Assembly: GCA_032718865.1 (NCBI GenBank)
Contig: JALUTQ010000004.1
Location: 2,108,001 to 2,172,000 of the forward strand
Reading direction: 5' to 3'
Length of the DNA: 64,000 bases
Source: Tilletia caries
Lineage: Eukaryota > Basidiomycota > Exobasidiomycetes > Tilletiales > Tilletiaceae
Positions 52,990 to 62,960 of the stretch are shown here, piece by piece (the stretch's first letter is position 1; each line of letters begins with the position of its first letter). The translations under genes and the position numbers were made by a program. The notes beneath the pieces were generated by a model. The model searched no databases, was not told where the DNA came from, and worked only from the letters and a program-made list of their open reading frames with translations.

Positions 52990-53496
52990 TAAGGATGGGC
53001 GCGGAGGGCCCCGGAGTGCTCCGTACTCCGGGACCCCTACTCCGGCTGACTCCGGCTGATTTTGAGATGCTTTTTTTGCGCTCCGTACTCCGCTCATTTT
53101 TAGGCAGTCGCCCCAACTCCACTCCGCGCTCCGCACAAGATCTCCCCATCTCATTGCGCCAGTTCCGTACTCCGGCTAAATTTGGTAAAATTTCAAAGTC
53201 CACTCCGTACTCCGGGGTGACGGAGCGCGACTACTCCCCCGAAACTCCGTACTCCGGGGAAAGTTCGCAGAGGTCCTACAAAACTTGAGAAATGTGGACC
53301 CTTTCATTGATTGCCGCTCTTCCAATCATGTTTTTGTTCGGCTGAATCATCGTTGGCGGTCGTAGAGCTCACCAACACACAATATGAACCTCAAATGAGA
53401 AATCTGAAAAAGTATTTTACCGAATTTTTGAAAATCAGAACAAAATATGCGCATCTCTGACTGAAATTTTCAAAATTTACTCCGCGCCCATCCTTA
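52990..53496. mobile_element. MITE family C, copy 2 (internally deleted)
   Basis: TAAGGATGGGCGCGGAG to CTCCGCGCCCATCCTTA, 507 bp. It lacks the family B insertion and a middle block present in copy 1, and so gives the empty site for the nested copy. Flanks TTGGGCGA and GCGCAGAC do not match. It separates the divergent transposase and cargo genes of the MULE. Confidence 0.88.
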
Positions 53497-53550
53497 GCGC
53501 AGACTTTTGACGCTTACTCTTCTCACTATTCTTTCTATCTCACGGTCTCC

Positions 53551-54566
53551 TAGGCAATCGAATTGGCGCCGCAAAGGTGTCCTCTCGAAGGTTTCGGGGC
53601 TCTTCGAAGACTGAAGAGGCTGGAGCGGACGAAACCTACGAGGACTTCGTTGACAGGAGCTACATCCTGATCAACGAGGCCAGCCCCTCGGAGAAGGATT
53701 TCGTCGACACATTCAAGGTCGGATCGGATCAATACCCGACTCGGAGCGCGCTCGAGCGCATCTGCCTTTTCGGCTGCGGCGAGTGCGACAAACCCTTCAC
53801 CCGTATGGCAAATCTGGTTCGGCACTGGGGCCTCCACCGCCGGCCGTCGATCCCGGACATCAGCGCTCGGAGCGAGGAGACGATCGACCTCAGCCGCTCG
53901 GCAGAATTCCGAGGACTGGCAGTGGCACCAGCGGAGGCTCCTCAAGTTCCGAGTCTTCGCAAGTCTCGAGCTGTTACGACCCGCGTCAGTCAGGCCTTGG
54001 AGCAAATTGCGGGACCGCTTCCAGTTCAAGAGCTGCTCCCGGCACGAACCCGGCACATTCGCTACACGATCACGGCGCTGATGGGATTGTTCGCAGTCAC
54101 ATTGCTGTTGACAATGATCCAGCTTAACATCGAGAGCTACCGTGGTAAGTCCTTTCCCCTTTCTGATTCTTCATCGACGGGACGCTGACATGATCTTTAC
54201 TTCCCATCTTTGCGCAGAGCATAAACAAAAGCTGGCCCACGCCAACAAGGCACTGGCCACTGGAAGCGTGCAAAGACGGCTCCCAGATTTTTTCGAAGGT
54301 ATGCGACGAAGTAAAGGTGCGCGTCAATGATGTTTGGATTCCCACGTTCGGTGTGCATCGAGCTCTGCTGCGCATGCTGGGTATGGGCGATTTTGACTTC
54401 TGGGTAAGTAAGAGTCTGACACTGACTTCTTGATGATGAAGTAACTGACCATCTTCCATCTTGTTCTTTGCAGGATTTCTCGGCTCTGCTCAGTTCTGCC
54501 AGCGTCACCATACCTGCAGTCAGATTCATCGTGAGGAGCATATTTGGTGCCTGGAATTCTCCCTGA
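53551..54566 (+). CDS. MULE cargo gene: C2H2 finger and transmembrane segment
   Basis: The first visible exon starts after a CTCCTAG acceptor-like site at 53550, so an upstream exon is missing (towards the MITE). It encodes an acidic region (TYEDFVDRSYILINEASPSEKDF), one C2H2 finger CGECDKPFTRMANLVRHWGLH, a Ser/Pro linker and a hydrophobic helix ALMGLFAVTLLLTMIQL ending at a GTAAGT donor (54144). A second block, 54221-54405, is open in the frame that gives VNDVWIPTFGVHRALLRMLGMGDFDFW and ends at another GTAAGT. A third, after TTTGCAG near 54475, gives FSALLSSASVTIPAVRFIVRSIFGAW and a stop. The junction phase between blocks 1 and 2 does not fit exactly, so the model is provisional. Function unknown; possibly a membrane-tethered DNA- or RNA-binding factor. 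Confidence 0.5.
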
Positions 54567-54800
54567 TTGCTGCCCTCAATGCCCCTCATCGTAGCGAGCT
54601 CTTCCGCGTCATCCCTTTTTGCCTTCCCTGTTCCCTTGAACATGATGTTTCCTGTCGCAACTATACCACGATCATTCACCCAAGAACTACGATCTACGAC
54701 GTGTTTCAGAAAAGGGATATGGCTTTTGATTGCAGACATCCTTCTGGTGACCCATCCTGTGATTAAATGCAAAATACTGACCCATCCTGTGACAAAACTC

Positions 54801-55436
54801 GTTCTCGGAGTGCCAAAGACACCGTGCGGCAGGCAGCTCATCGCCTCCGTCAGGCGTCTGGTGCCAGGGTTCTTTTCAAGGACATGCTGGAACGCATGCG
54901 AATGCATGCGGCCTGCCTCAAAAGCAAGCCAAAGCCCTTTATGGTGGCAGAAGAGAGGTTTGGGCAGGCTAAGCTGTGGACGCTGGATGAACCCATTGCA
55001 GTAATTTCCCAATCGGAGCAAGGCGCTCGACAATCGGTCAACTTCAAACGAAGAAATTTTTTTCCAAGACAGAAATCGGCCCCCCACCATGGCCATGGGA
55101 AAAGGAATGTTTTCCAATACACAGGTTCTTATCTCCAACCATCTGTAGACTAATTGATAATGTTTTGATAGACTTCGTTCGAGAGCGTTATTGAGGCAAA
55201 AAGTGTGGGTGAATGAGCGCTCGGAGCCTTTCCCGTATAGGGCACTCTGCAGGCTTGAGTAACCAAAATCAACACATTACCTCACACATTACCTCACTTT
55301 CCAGGCCATCTACGACCACCAGCTGCAGACCTGACATCAGACAGATAGGTGAATTATACTTAGGGCGGTATGCTAGTGCCAAGTAGGCTGTTACTTGCTG
55401 CAGTGAAAAATAAATGCATGTGTGGGATCAGACTAT
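54801..55436. other. Unassigned sequence right of the MULE
   Basis: A plus frame to 55153 (DTVRQAAHRLRQASGARVLFKDML, FMVAEERFGQAKLWTLDEPIAV) is protein-like but begins inside the MULE repeat and matches no family I know. It may be the truncated target gene into which the MULE inserted. Confidence 0.35.
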
Positions 55437-56117
55437 TTAATAGCGGGTGTGCAATCCGTCTGCCTCTTCCAGCTCCATATAACTCTCTGGCATGGTCGAA
55501 ACCACTTTGTTGATGTAGGCTTGGTCAATATCGTCCCAAGCCTCGTATGTAGCCTGGATGAGCTCTTTGACAGAGTGAACTAGTTAGGGTCGCTTCGTAA
55601 TGATGCTCTTGAGTTTCCGCCAGACAGTCTTGATGGCGTTGAAGTCGGGGGAATCTTCGGAAGTCGGGGGAATTTTCGGAATGTGTGAGATTTTCAAAGA
55701 CCACATTTTGGCGTACCTTACGCACGTGTGAATCTTGTGAGGTGAAGCGCCATTCTTCAGCACAACGCAGCTGTTGTGCAGCAAATTCATCCTCTGCACC
55801 GTCGGATTCATTTCCCGCCTGAGAATCCCAGAATAAGCCAGGTTTTCAAACCCTGCTCTACCCTTCCTGTAGGTAGTTAAATTACCATGCTCAATATGTC
55901 GGGCAGCGTGTGCAAAGAGTAGCGGGCTCTTATAATCCCATCCGACCGCCCCCCAGAACATGATCCGAAAGCAGTCTCTAGGAAGCTTGCGCTGGATGAA
56001 GCGGGGCTGACATTTTTTGTAGGGCGGCCTCGTAACGTGGCGAGTCCCGCGCAAGCCGACTTCGATAGAAGTTTCATCCGTAAATAGCACCGTGTGCCAG
56101 TCCCTGTTTTTATTCAC
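55437..56117 (-). pseudogene. Tc1/mariner transposase remnant with mutated active site
   Basis: The C-terminal two-thirds of a Tc1-type DDE transposase. VLFTDETSIEVG has the first Asp; FRIMFWGAVGWD follows. The second catalytic Asp should precede GASPHK, but the text is LKNGASPHK, so Asp is Asn. SPDFNAIKTVWRKLK has Lys where the catalytic Glu is expected. A stop at KRP interrupts the frame, yet the same frame continues as LVHSVKELIQATYEAWDDIDQAYINKVV to the natural end at 55437. The N-terminal HTH region is missing beyond 56117. The substitutions are the kind produced by G-to-A change in the coding strand. Inactive. Confidence 0.85.
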
Positions 56118-56148
56118 CCACAGTCACTCCCTTCGCCCTTCCACATTT

Positions 56149-56198
56149 GCGCCGCCCCGGAGTCCGGGCTCCGGGGATCTACTCCGGGAAGATCCTTA
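56149..56198. repeat. Orphan right end of MITE family D
   Basis: Fifty bases ending GGATCTACTCCGGGAAGATCCTTA, identical to the last 50 bp of the copy ending at 25636, with no element body attached. Confidence 0.75.
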
Positions 56199-59100
56199 GA
56201 TAGTGGTGTTGAGCGCCTTGGTGTCGTCCTGCATCTTGTTCGTGGCCGTAATCAGCGCGTCGAGCCTCCAGGTTGCTGTCTCTCACCTCAAGTTAAGGGG
56301 TCAGTTTTATCTGAGATGATGGTTGAATGCGGTTCATGATTGATATGGATACGCCGGATAACGAGGGAGTTGAATTACACTCGACGCTCACGTGACTCGG
56401 AGGTTCTAACTCCTGCGGGCTTTGAAAATTTTGCCTCTTCTGTCGACTGCGAACAGTACGCAAGCCCTTCTCTAAACTTACAGGTCTCGCACCAGCCTGA
56501 CAACCCCATACAGATCACAGTTCAGGCATCCAGACGTTCAGGATGGCACTAGGTCCGGCGCCGTCCAAGAAGAAGAAAGGGGAATCGACCAGTTCATCCG
56601 AGTCAAATAGTTCGAGCAGCTCGTCAAGTTCATCGTCATCTTCTAGCTCGAGTGAAAGCTCAAGCTCGTCAGACGATTCTGATGATGACGATGTCGGACA
56701 GTGGTATAAGTTGATCAAAAGTCTCGAGATCACGGAGGATTACACGGTCTTTGCAGATGGCAAACTGCTTCTGAAATTTGACCTCCGCCAGTGCATCGAT
56801 TTCGGTTTCACTGCGGACTGGAGCTGGCGAAATCGGCACACTTACGACCTCGAAGAGGATGCGGAGTTGGGCGTCGGAAGGCAGACTCAGTATGCCTGCC
56901 TCGGCGTTTTGGAATGTTCCCAGTGCGAATTCGTCCGCCGTGTTACGCGTACCATCTGACGGGAACACGTCGAAGGAGGAGAAAGCCAAAAAAGAAGGCT
57001 GCAAAACTTGTCTAGCGATGAGCGGTGAGGTCGAGCCCCTGTCCAGGTCTCCGCGAAACGAACGATGTGAAGCCCAGCTAAGGCTCACGGTGTTCCAGAA
57101 CGCTAACGTCGGAATTCTGGAACATATCGGGTCTCACAGCCACAGCCGCCCACCGCAGAACAAACCGCCTCCATCGGCTGAGAAGCTGCTCAAGGATACC
57201 GTTACCAAACACCCACATGCCAAGGCAAAGAGCCTGAGCGTGGGACGCGTCAAAGCCAGCACAGGAACATCGTTGCGAATCGACCCGGCACGTGTGATCC
57301 ACCCATCTCTCATCAAATTGGGAAGACTCGCCTACCATCGCCTCAGATTTCTCAGAGAGAGCGGAATCCAACCTGCAGATGGTTCACGCGATCTGACCCT
57401 TCTACAGTTCTTTGCGCTGCAGAAAAGGGAAGACGAGTGCGGAGGAGCGTCACTGCGTCAATAAGGGTGGCGAATTTTGTGGAATCGGAGATGAGGGTGG
57501 TGGTGCAGACTGACTGGCAACGCTCTTTTTTCTGCCTCAAGTCACGCACGGCGCTAGCACGACCTCACCAGTCACCACCACCAAAGTCCACCAACCAAAC
57601 GAACGGGATCCTGACGGACGTGACCTTTTTGTTCTTCAAGGAATTTTACCTCTGCAGCAGTTCCATCTTCTGCGAGCGTCTCGGACGATGGGTACCCTGC
57701 GCCTGGTCAATCATTCGTGGTCAGAAGGACAAGGACTTCGAGGCCCATTTTCTTTACCTGTTCACCTTTCACCACACTCTCAGAAACTGGTGTCGGCGAT
57801 GACGTGGTCAAGGAGGTCATGTCGGGGGTCATCGACGTTTCTCAGGCCCAGCTGAACGGATTCAAAGCAGCCTATCGACGATTGTCGCTGCGCAATGCTA
57901 ACGTTTCCGGAATTTTAGCAGCTGCCCGTGCTGCGCACTCTGAAGGAGGAGGCTAGATCGTTTTTGAAAGGCTGCAATTTTCATTTTGCACAATCAACAG
58001 AACGAGTTCAGCGCAACGGAACGTTCGTGGATCCAGCTCTCAGCAAGGACTTCTCCCGACTCATCAAAACCCTCAAGACATCGACGTCGAAGACGGCAGT
58101 GATCAACGCGGCGAGCGAGCTCGAAAAGTAGTTCCCGAAGTTGTCGGAATGGATCGCGTGGTGCTTGCGATGCGACATTGCGGGCATGATTTTTCCTGCA
58201 TTCAAAACCATGGGCGACGCTCGATGGAATTCGTTACCTTCGACAACTTCAGCGCTCGAAAACCAACATTACGTCTACTACCTGACGTTCGAGAAGGGCA
58301 TGGACCTGATATGCGGGACGGAGTGCCTGCAAGATCAAGCCCATTTACTGGAGGCGGAGTACAAGGCGGAGGGGGAAGGAAGGGGGACAAGGTACAGTGG
58401 GTACAAGGGGGGGGGAGGAAAAAGAAACGAGCGACGAGAAGCAGGTACGAGAACGATGGAAGGGCTCCCGATACTGCCTCTCGCCACTCTCCTCAATTTG
58501 GTGCGAAGGAAAAGACGGCATCCGATTGCACAGCAAAACCTTAGACAGCAAAGACGACCAAAAAATACCCCACCAAGAATTTCGTCACGTCCTACCAGTC
58601 TTACGGACACACAACCAACACCTGCTACATTACCGCAACCTTGGAGTTTCTTTGGTCCGCTTGGCTTCGACTGCTAGACGAATGGCTCAAGCTGCGGGAC
58701 GATATGGCGACGGGGGGAGGACTGGCGATTGTCACTTCTTCCATGCTGACCCGAGAGGAAGCATACACTCGCTCGACCAGCAAGGCCTGCGTGGCCTCAC
58801 TGACGAAGGCGAGAGACTCGGTCATCAAATGGGTCACGGAGGATGCTCGTCTTGTCGTTCTGGGAAAGTATGGCAACTACTGGTCGTGGTTCAGTCATGC
58901 CGTTGCTTGCGAACCTAATTTCAAAGTCCAGGCATTTTTCTCCCTTCTCATACAGAACAACAGAATTTACGTATCCAACCACGTTCGCAACTCGCCTCCT
59001 TCCTTCGTCTCCCGCCTGGAGATTCCCTCGCTGCGCCGAGAAGACCAAGAAGGTTCAATCGGAGAAGCGATCACATCGTACCTCACCGAGTCCACCAGCG

Positions 59101-59436
59101 GTACATGCGATGTTCGGGTTGTCGACATCTGCAAGTCGGAAACAACGCTTGTCCGACAGGTGATCAACCTTCCAGCTTGTCTTGGTGTGGATCTTTTGCG
59201 CCAGGAAGAGGAGTCGCAACTTTGGAGAGCTGATCACGAACTTACAATCATGGGCCAACGCTACGTTTTGGTTGGACGTGTTTGCGCAACATCATCACGC
59301 GGAGACCATTTCATTTCTGTGGTACATATTCCATCAGACCAGGTCAATACAAGTTCGATGGCGTGTACGAGTACAACGATATGGTGAAAGGAGGCAAGGC
59401 TCGTCTGCTGAAAGCGACACCCAAGAATCCCACAGT

Positions 59437-60178
59437 CAAGGCTCGGCCAGTTATTATAAGTTGTCCATTTTTGGTCCGCAGTTAAGTTTAGTTTAAGTTG
59501 GAACCCGGCGCCGGCGCCCGTAGTTTAGTTTAGTCACAGTTTAGCCACTTACTATCATTACAATTAACTTAATTTTGAGCCTTTCACTATACGTTACTTA
59601 CAGTTATTTATAGTAACTTAATCGCGTCTCAGTCACCCAATTCACGCGGTATCTGCCTCAAGATGTCTGGTACTATTCCATTTTGCCTTTAGGCACGTAC
59701 TTTGCCGCCTCCGAGCTCGCTCCTACATGTTTCCTCTCTTGACTACCTCCAAAGACTCGTGCTTTTTAGTTATTTTTAGTTACTTGTTACAGTTATTATT
59801 AGTTACTGTGGGCACAGTTGTTAATAGTTAACTGTTCCAGTTATTGTTAGTTACTGGAGACAGTTATTAATAGTTGACTACTACAGTTGTGATTAGTTAC
59901 TGTGCGCACTGTGAGTAACTTTAAGTAACTGTAAGTAACTATAAGTAGCTATAAGTCCGCATTGTAAGTAGCTGTGAGTAACTGTAAGTTGGGTCAAATC
60001 TTCGGCTTGCGAACGGCAACTTCTAGTGACTATAAGTTACACTGTCCGGGCCCATACAGTTTAAGTTGACTTAATTTTTCCGGAGGCTCCGCCGCCCGCA
60101 GTTTAGTCACAGTTTAACTAGATTAAGTTAACTTACCCGCAGTTGCAGTTAGGTAAGTTGGTAAGTTGCCGAGCCTTG
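59437..60178. mobile_element. hAT-type MITE family G, copy 3 (inverted)
   Basis: CAAGGCTCGGC to GCCGAGCCTTG, reverse orientation to copies 1 and 2, with perfect 8-bp target duplication CCCACAGT (59429-59436 and 60179-60186). Inserted in the 3' coding region of the FLYWCH-MULE gene. Confidence 0.94.
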
Positions 60179-60229
60179 CCCACAGTGGAAGGCATGGACG
60201 ACCTATGCAAACCTCGCCTGTATTCGGTA

Positions 60230-60910
60230 CAGGGCTCGGCTCCGACTATAGTCGCACGTTTTTTGGCATAGTCATAGTCGTAGTCGCAGGCGTTTTTTGA
60301 AAATCCGAAATAGTCATAGTCGTAAGTCTGACTATAGTGTCATAGTCGACTATAGTCGCAGGCTTTTGCGCAGCCAAATTTTGCACTATAGTGTGACTAT
60401 AGCCAAATTGTAACGCCTATGCGCCACTATAGTCGGACTTTGGGACATTAATTTTCGCACTATAGTTGCATATCAAATTCCAGACTATAAATAATTATAG
60501 TGTAGGTCGCCTTTCATTGTCTAGAATTGGATATTTTCAGGCTATGGTTCGACTATCCAGCGATAATAGTCGCACTATGACTGGCTATACTGCTTCATGG
60601 GCAATGGATGTCATAGTCTGACTATAGAGGTCGCGGTTGGTCCTGCGGCTATAGTTGCAACTTCAAGCTATAGTCAGACCATAACATGCTATAGTCGGAC
60701 TATAGCGGCATTGACTGCTGCGACTATAGCCTTGAAGTCCAGCTATTGTCCGACTATAGTTGCAAATTCAGTTTTAGACCGGATTTTTAGCGACTATGGC
60801 GACTATTGTCTTACATTTTCTGGAGCATAGTCATAGTCATAGTCATAGTCATAGTCGTATGCGGCTATAGTCGTAATAGTCGCAACATCCCATAGTGGTG
60901 CCGAGCCCTG
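60230..60910. mobile_element. hAT-type MITE family H with GACTATAGTC words
   Basis: Inverted ends CAGGGCTCGGC / GCCGAGCCCTG. Flanks ATTCGGTA and ATTCGGAA match at 7 of 8. The 681-bp interior consists almost wholly of CTATAGTCG, GACTATAGTC and CATAGTCATAGTC words. It lies 51 bp beyond the family G insertion in the same gene. Non-coding. Confidence 0.92.
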
Positions 60911-60989
60911 ATTCGGAATTCTGCCTCTATGTGGCCGACATGAAACGCAATCATCTCGACATTAGAAAACTAGCGACAACGAGCAAAGG

Positions 60990-61571
60990 TCAGCCCCCAT
61001 CGCCAGATGTATGCCGTCTGCTGAGCAGTCACATACCACGTATTCAGCTGACTGTTGAACTTTTCATCAAACCCTTCCTCATCACCTCATTTACCCACAT
61101 AACTATATCCAGCGCCCACTTCCAAAGCGACCCTCAAGAGGAACGTCGTACTACTCACAGACGGCTCAGGTCGCGAGGTTCGCTGTATGGGCTAACGTTT
61201 ACGCCATCGGTGGTCGAGGTTGAAGAGTGATTAACGAGCAACACGAACGCAATCAGACTTTTGACCATTTTCTTTCTTCCATCTGTCCTGCCTCCATCGT
61301 CCACTCAACTCATCCTCCCAGCCCTCCTCCTCGCATCTCCCATACAGGCCTGCTGTCTCTGTCTCCCGTTCGCACCGCTGACCACCTTATTCTCCAATGT
61401 TTCATCCTTATTACTTTCCTATAGCCTATAGATCCCTTTTCAAACCTCAAGTAAGTTCTTCTTCGCTTCCTCTCTACTCAACCCCCTCTTCGTTTTCTCT
61501 TTGCTGACTGAATGCTGGCAGATGTATTGCCAATCTGCCTTTACAGCTCCGCACTACCGCTCCATCAGTAC
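60990..61571. other. Sequence downstream of the fused transposase
   Basis: Possible intron and terminal exon of the transposase gene, then CT-rich sequence. No domain recognised. The last eight bases ATCAGTAC border the next MITE. Confidence 0.4.
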
Positions 61572-62268
61572 TAAGGATCTTCCCGGAGTAGGCCCCGGAG
61601 TAGCATTCCCCGGAGCTCCGCGGACTCCGGGGGACGCTCTGCACGGGTACGGAGCACGGAGCGAGATTTGAGCATTTTTTACTAGCTTTGGATTTGCGGA
61701 GCTACTCCGCGAAGGTACGACTGCAACGCCCCGGAGCACGGAGTGAGTTTGCTGGCATTGTCAAAAAAGCCCCGGAGCACGGAGCAGACCCCGGAGTCCG
61801 TCGGAGCTCCGGGGATGGCAAAGTGGGTCACGTGATGGCCAAAACTGAGTCACGTAACCGGTTTTTGAGGGATTTCTCGGCCGAATCAGGTCGAAATACT
61901 GTGTATTTCAGCTTTTATGGGGCAGTAAACCCTTGGAAAGAAATGATATAGACTTCTAAAGCTGCGATTGAACTGTTTCGATGAGATTTGACCTTCTCCC
62001 GAGCCCATGTTGAACTCATTTCATGACACCCCGGAGTACCCCGGAGTCTGCGGAGCTATTTTGCGGAGCACGGAGTCCGTCTGTGAAAAATATACGGAGC
62101 ACGGAGTAGATTCTTGCGCGCAACCGCGACTTCGACGGAGCACGGAGTGCTCGCCAGCTGATTACCAGAAATTTTGCGGAGCGCGGAGCTGGCCAGAGCT
62201 CAGACGGAGCTGAGCGGAGCGTCGCCCCGGAGTCCGGGCTCCGGGGATCTACTCCGAGAAGATCCTTA
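61572..62268. mobile_element. MITE family D, full-length copy
   Basis: TAAGGATCTTCCCGGAG to CTACTCCGAGAAGATCCTTA, 697 bp, CGGAG-rich at both ends with a central GGTCACGTGATGGCC. Left flank ATCAGTAC and right flank CTTTGAAC differ. The right flank equals the left flank of the other family D copy at 50414. Confidence 0.9.
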
Positions 62269-62394
62269 CTTTGAACTCGTGTGAGTAACTGAACGTAACT
62301 GTACGTGGCTGTCAGTGGCTGTAAGTGCTTTCTCAAACTGAAAGTGGCTGCCAGTTATTTTTTTGATTTAAACAGTGCTGTATAGTCATACGAA

Positions 62395-62587
62395 GTTTGA
62401 ATAGTTTGGGGCCCGAAAAAATTCCAACTTAATCAACTGTACAGTTGACTGTACCCGGGCCCTACAGTTACAGTCAACTATTTTTTTTTTGGCGGCTCCG
62501 CCGCCTACAGTACAGTTACAGTTATGAGTTATTAAGTCAACCTACCTACAGTCACAGTGGGAACAATTATACAGTCGCCGAGCCTTG
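62395..62587. mobile_element. MITE family F fragment
   Basis: Same sequence as 25940-26129 (AGTTTGGGGCCCGAAAAAATTCC to GTCGCCGAGCCTTG), 193 bp, with a GGCGGCTCCGCCGCC hairpin near 62491. The region 62277-62394 just before it has GTAACTG words and may belong to the same element. Confidence 0.72.
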
Positions 62588-62777
62588 TGTGGCGCAACCT
62601 TAACACACAAATATTGCATTCTTCACTCCTACGCAACCGCTAGCCACCGATGAGTAGGTTTTGTCGATTTTTTTAATTTTTTTTTTTAATTCATTTTTTT
62701 CACCTTGAACCAACGGCTCAATTTGTCAATCGCCAGGGAGGAAGTCAAGATCATTACTCTGCGGGAGTGGAAGTGGA

Positions 62778-62960
62778 TCAACAAAACGAAGAGCAATGCC
62801 CAGCCAAGGCCTTTCCGGGACGCGAAGCGAGTGTAAATCTTTGACGGCCAAGGTCCAGAGGAAGACAAGAAGTACCGATGGCGCGAGGTTCAAGGGGCGC
62901 GGCCAGGCTGAGGGTCGCAGTACCGGCTGTGAAGAGGAGCGTAAGAATTTGGTGCTTCAT
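62778..62960 (-). CDS. Possible small secreted protein
   Basis: A 60-residue frame starting MKHQILTLLFTAGTATLSLA, a textbook signal peptide with likely cleavage after SLAAPLEPRA or nearby, followed by a short basic region with two Cys. The frame also extends upstream to 63320, but that part is low-complexity. A different frame continues the coding-like text (SGPWPSKIY to 62686), so the 3' end may be spliced or frameshifted. No family recognised. It could be a fragment of a larger secreted protein. Confidence 0.4.
   Translation of the reverse strand: MKHQILTLLFTAGTATLSLAAPLEPRAIGTSCLPLDLGRQRFTLASRPGKALAGHCSSFC

Larger units (their letters stand above)
50609..54800. mobile_element. MULE transposon with 55-bp TIRs, transposase and a cargo gene
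   Basis: Inverted repeats 50609-50663 and 54746-54800 match at 54 of 55 positions. Each contains TCACAGGATGGGTCA twice, and a further copy lies just inside the left end. Between them lie the MULE transposase (minus strand), a family C MITE and a plus-strand cargo gene. The 9-bp target duplication expected of MULEs is not found: left flank CTTGCATTGTCAAAA is family D MITE, right flank GTTCTCGGAGTG is not. Confidence 0.82.
56543..60989 (+). pseudogene. FLYWCH/GCM-MULE transposase fused to a ubiquitin-peptidase-like domain
   Basis: Starts at 56543 with a Lys-rich, poly-Ser, acidic tail, then a FLYWCH/WRKY-GCM1-like zinc domain (YACLGVLECSQCEFVRR, then GCKTCL, RCEAQL, HIGSHSH). The DDE part, spread over several frames, has GILTDVTFLFFKEFYL (Asp), CERLGRWVP, VIDVSQAQLNGFKAAY (Asp), FLKGCNFHFAQS and LPSTTSALENQHYVYY (Glu). 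From about 58610 a different domain follows: TTNTCYITATLEFLWSAWL, like the catalytic Cys box of ubiquitin-specific peptidases, and GDHFISVVHIP with YKFDGVYEYNDM, like the His box. Frameshifts, a TAG near 58129 and two MITEs (59437-60178, 60230-60910) disable it. Removing each MITE with one target duplicate gives a continuous frame NPTVEGMDDLCKPRLYSEFC. The end near 60989 is a GTCAGC donor-like site, so more exons are possible. Confidence 0.75.

Noticed and set aside
56585..56720. Poly-Ser/Asp stretch as an independent low-complexity gene
   Set aside because: In frame with the FLYWCH-type domain downstream; it is the N-terminal tail of that transposase.
25060..62270. ACGTGA / GGTCACGTGATGGCC words inside family D as regulatory boxes
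   Set aside because: Part of the MITE body in every copy; no adjacent gene that they would regulate.
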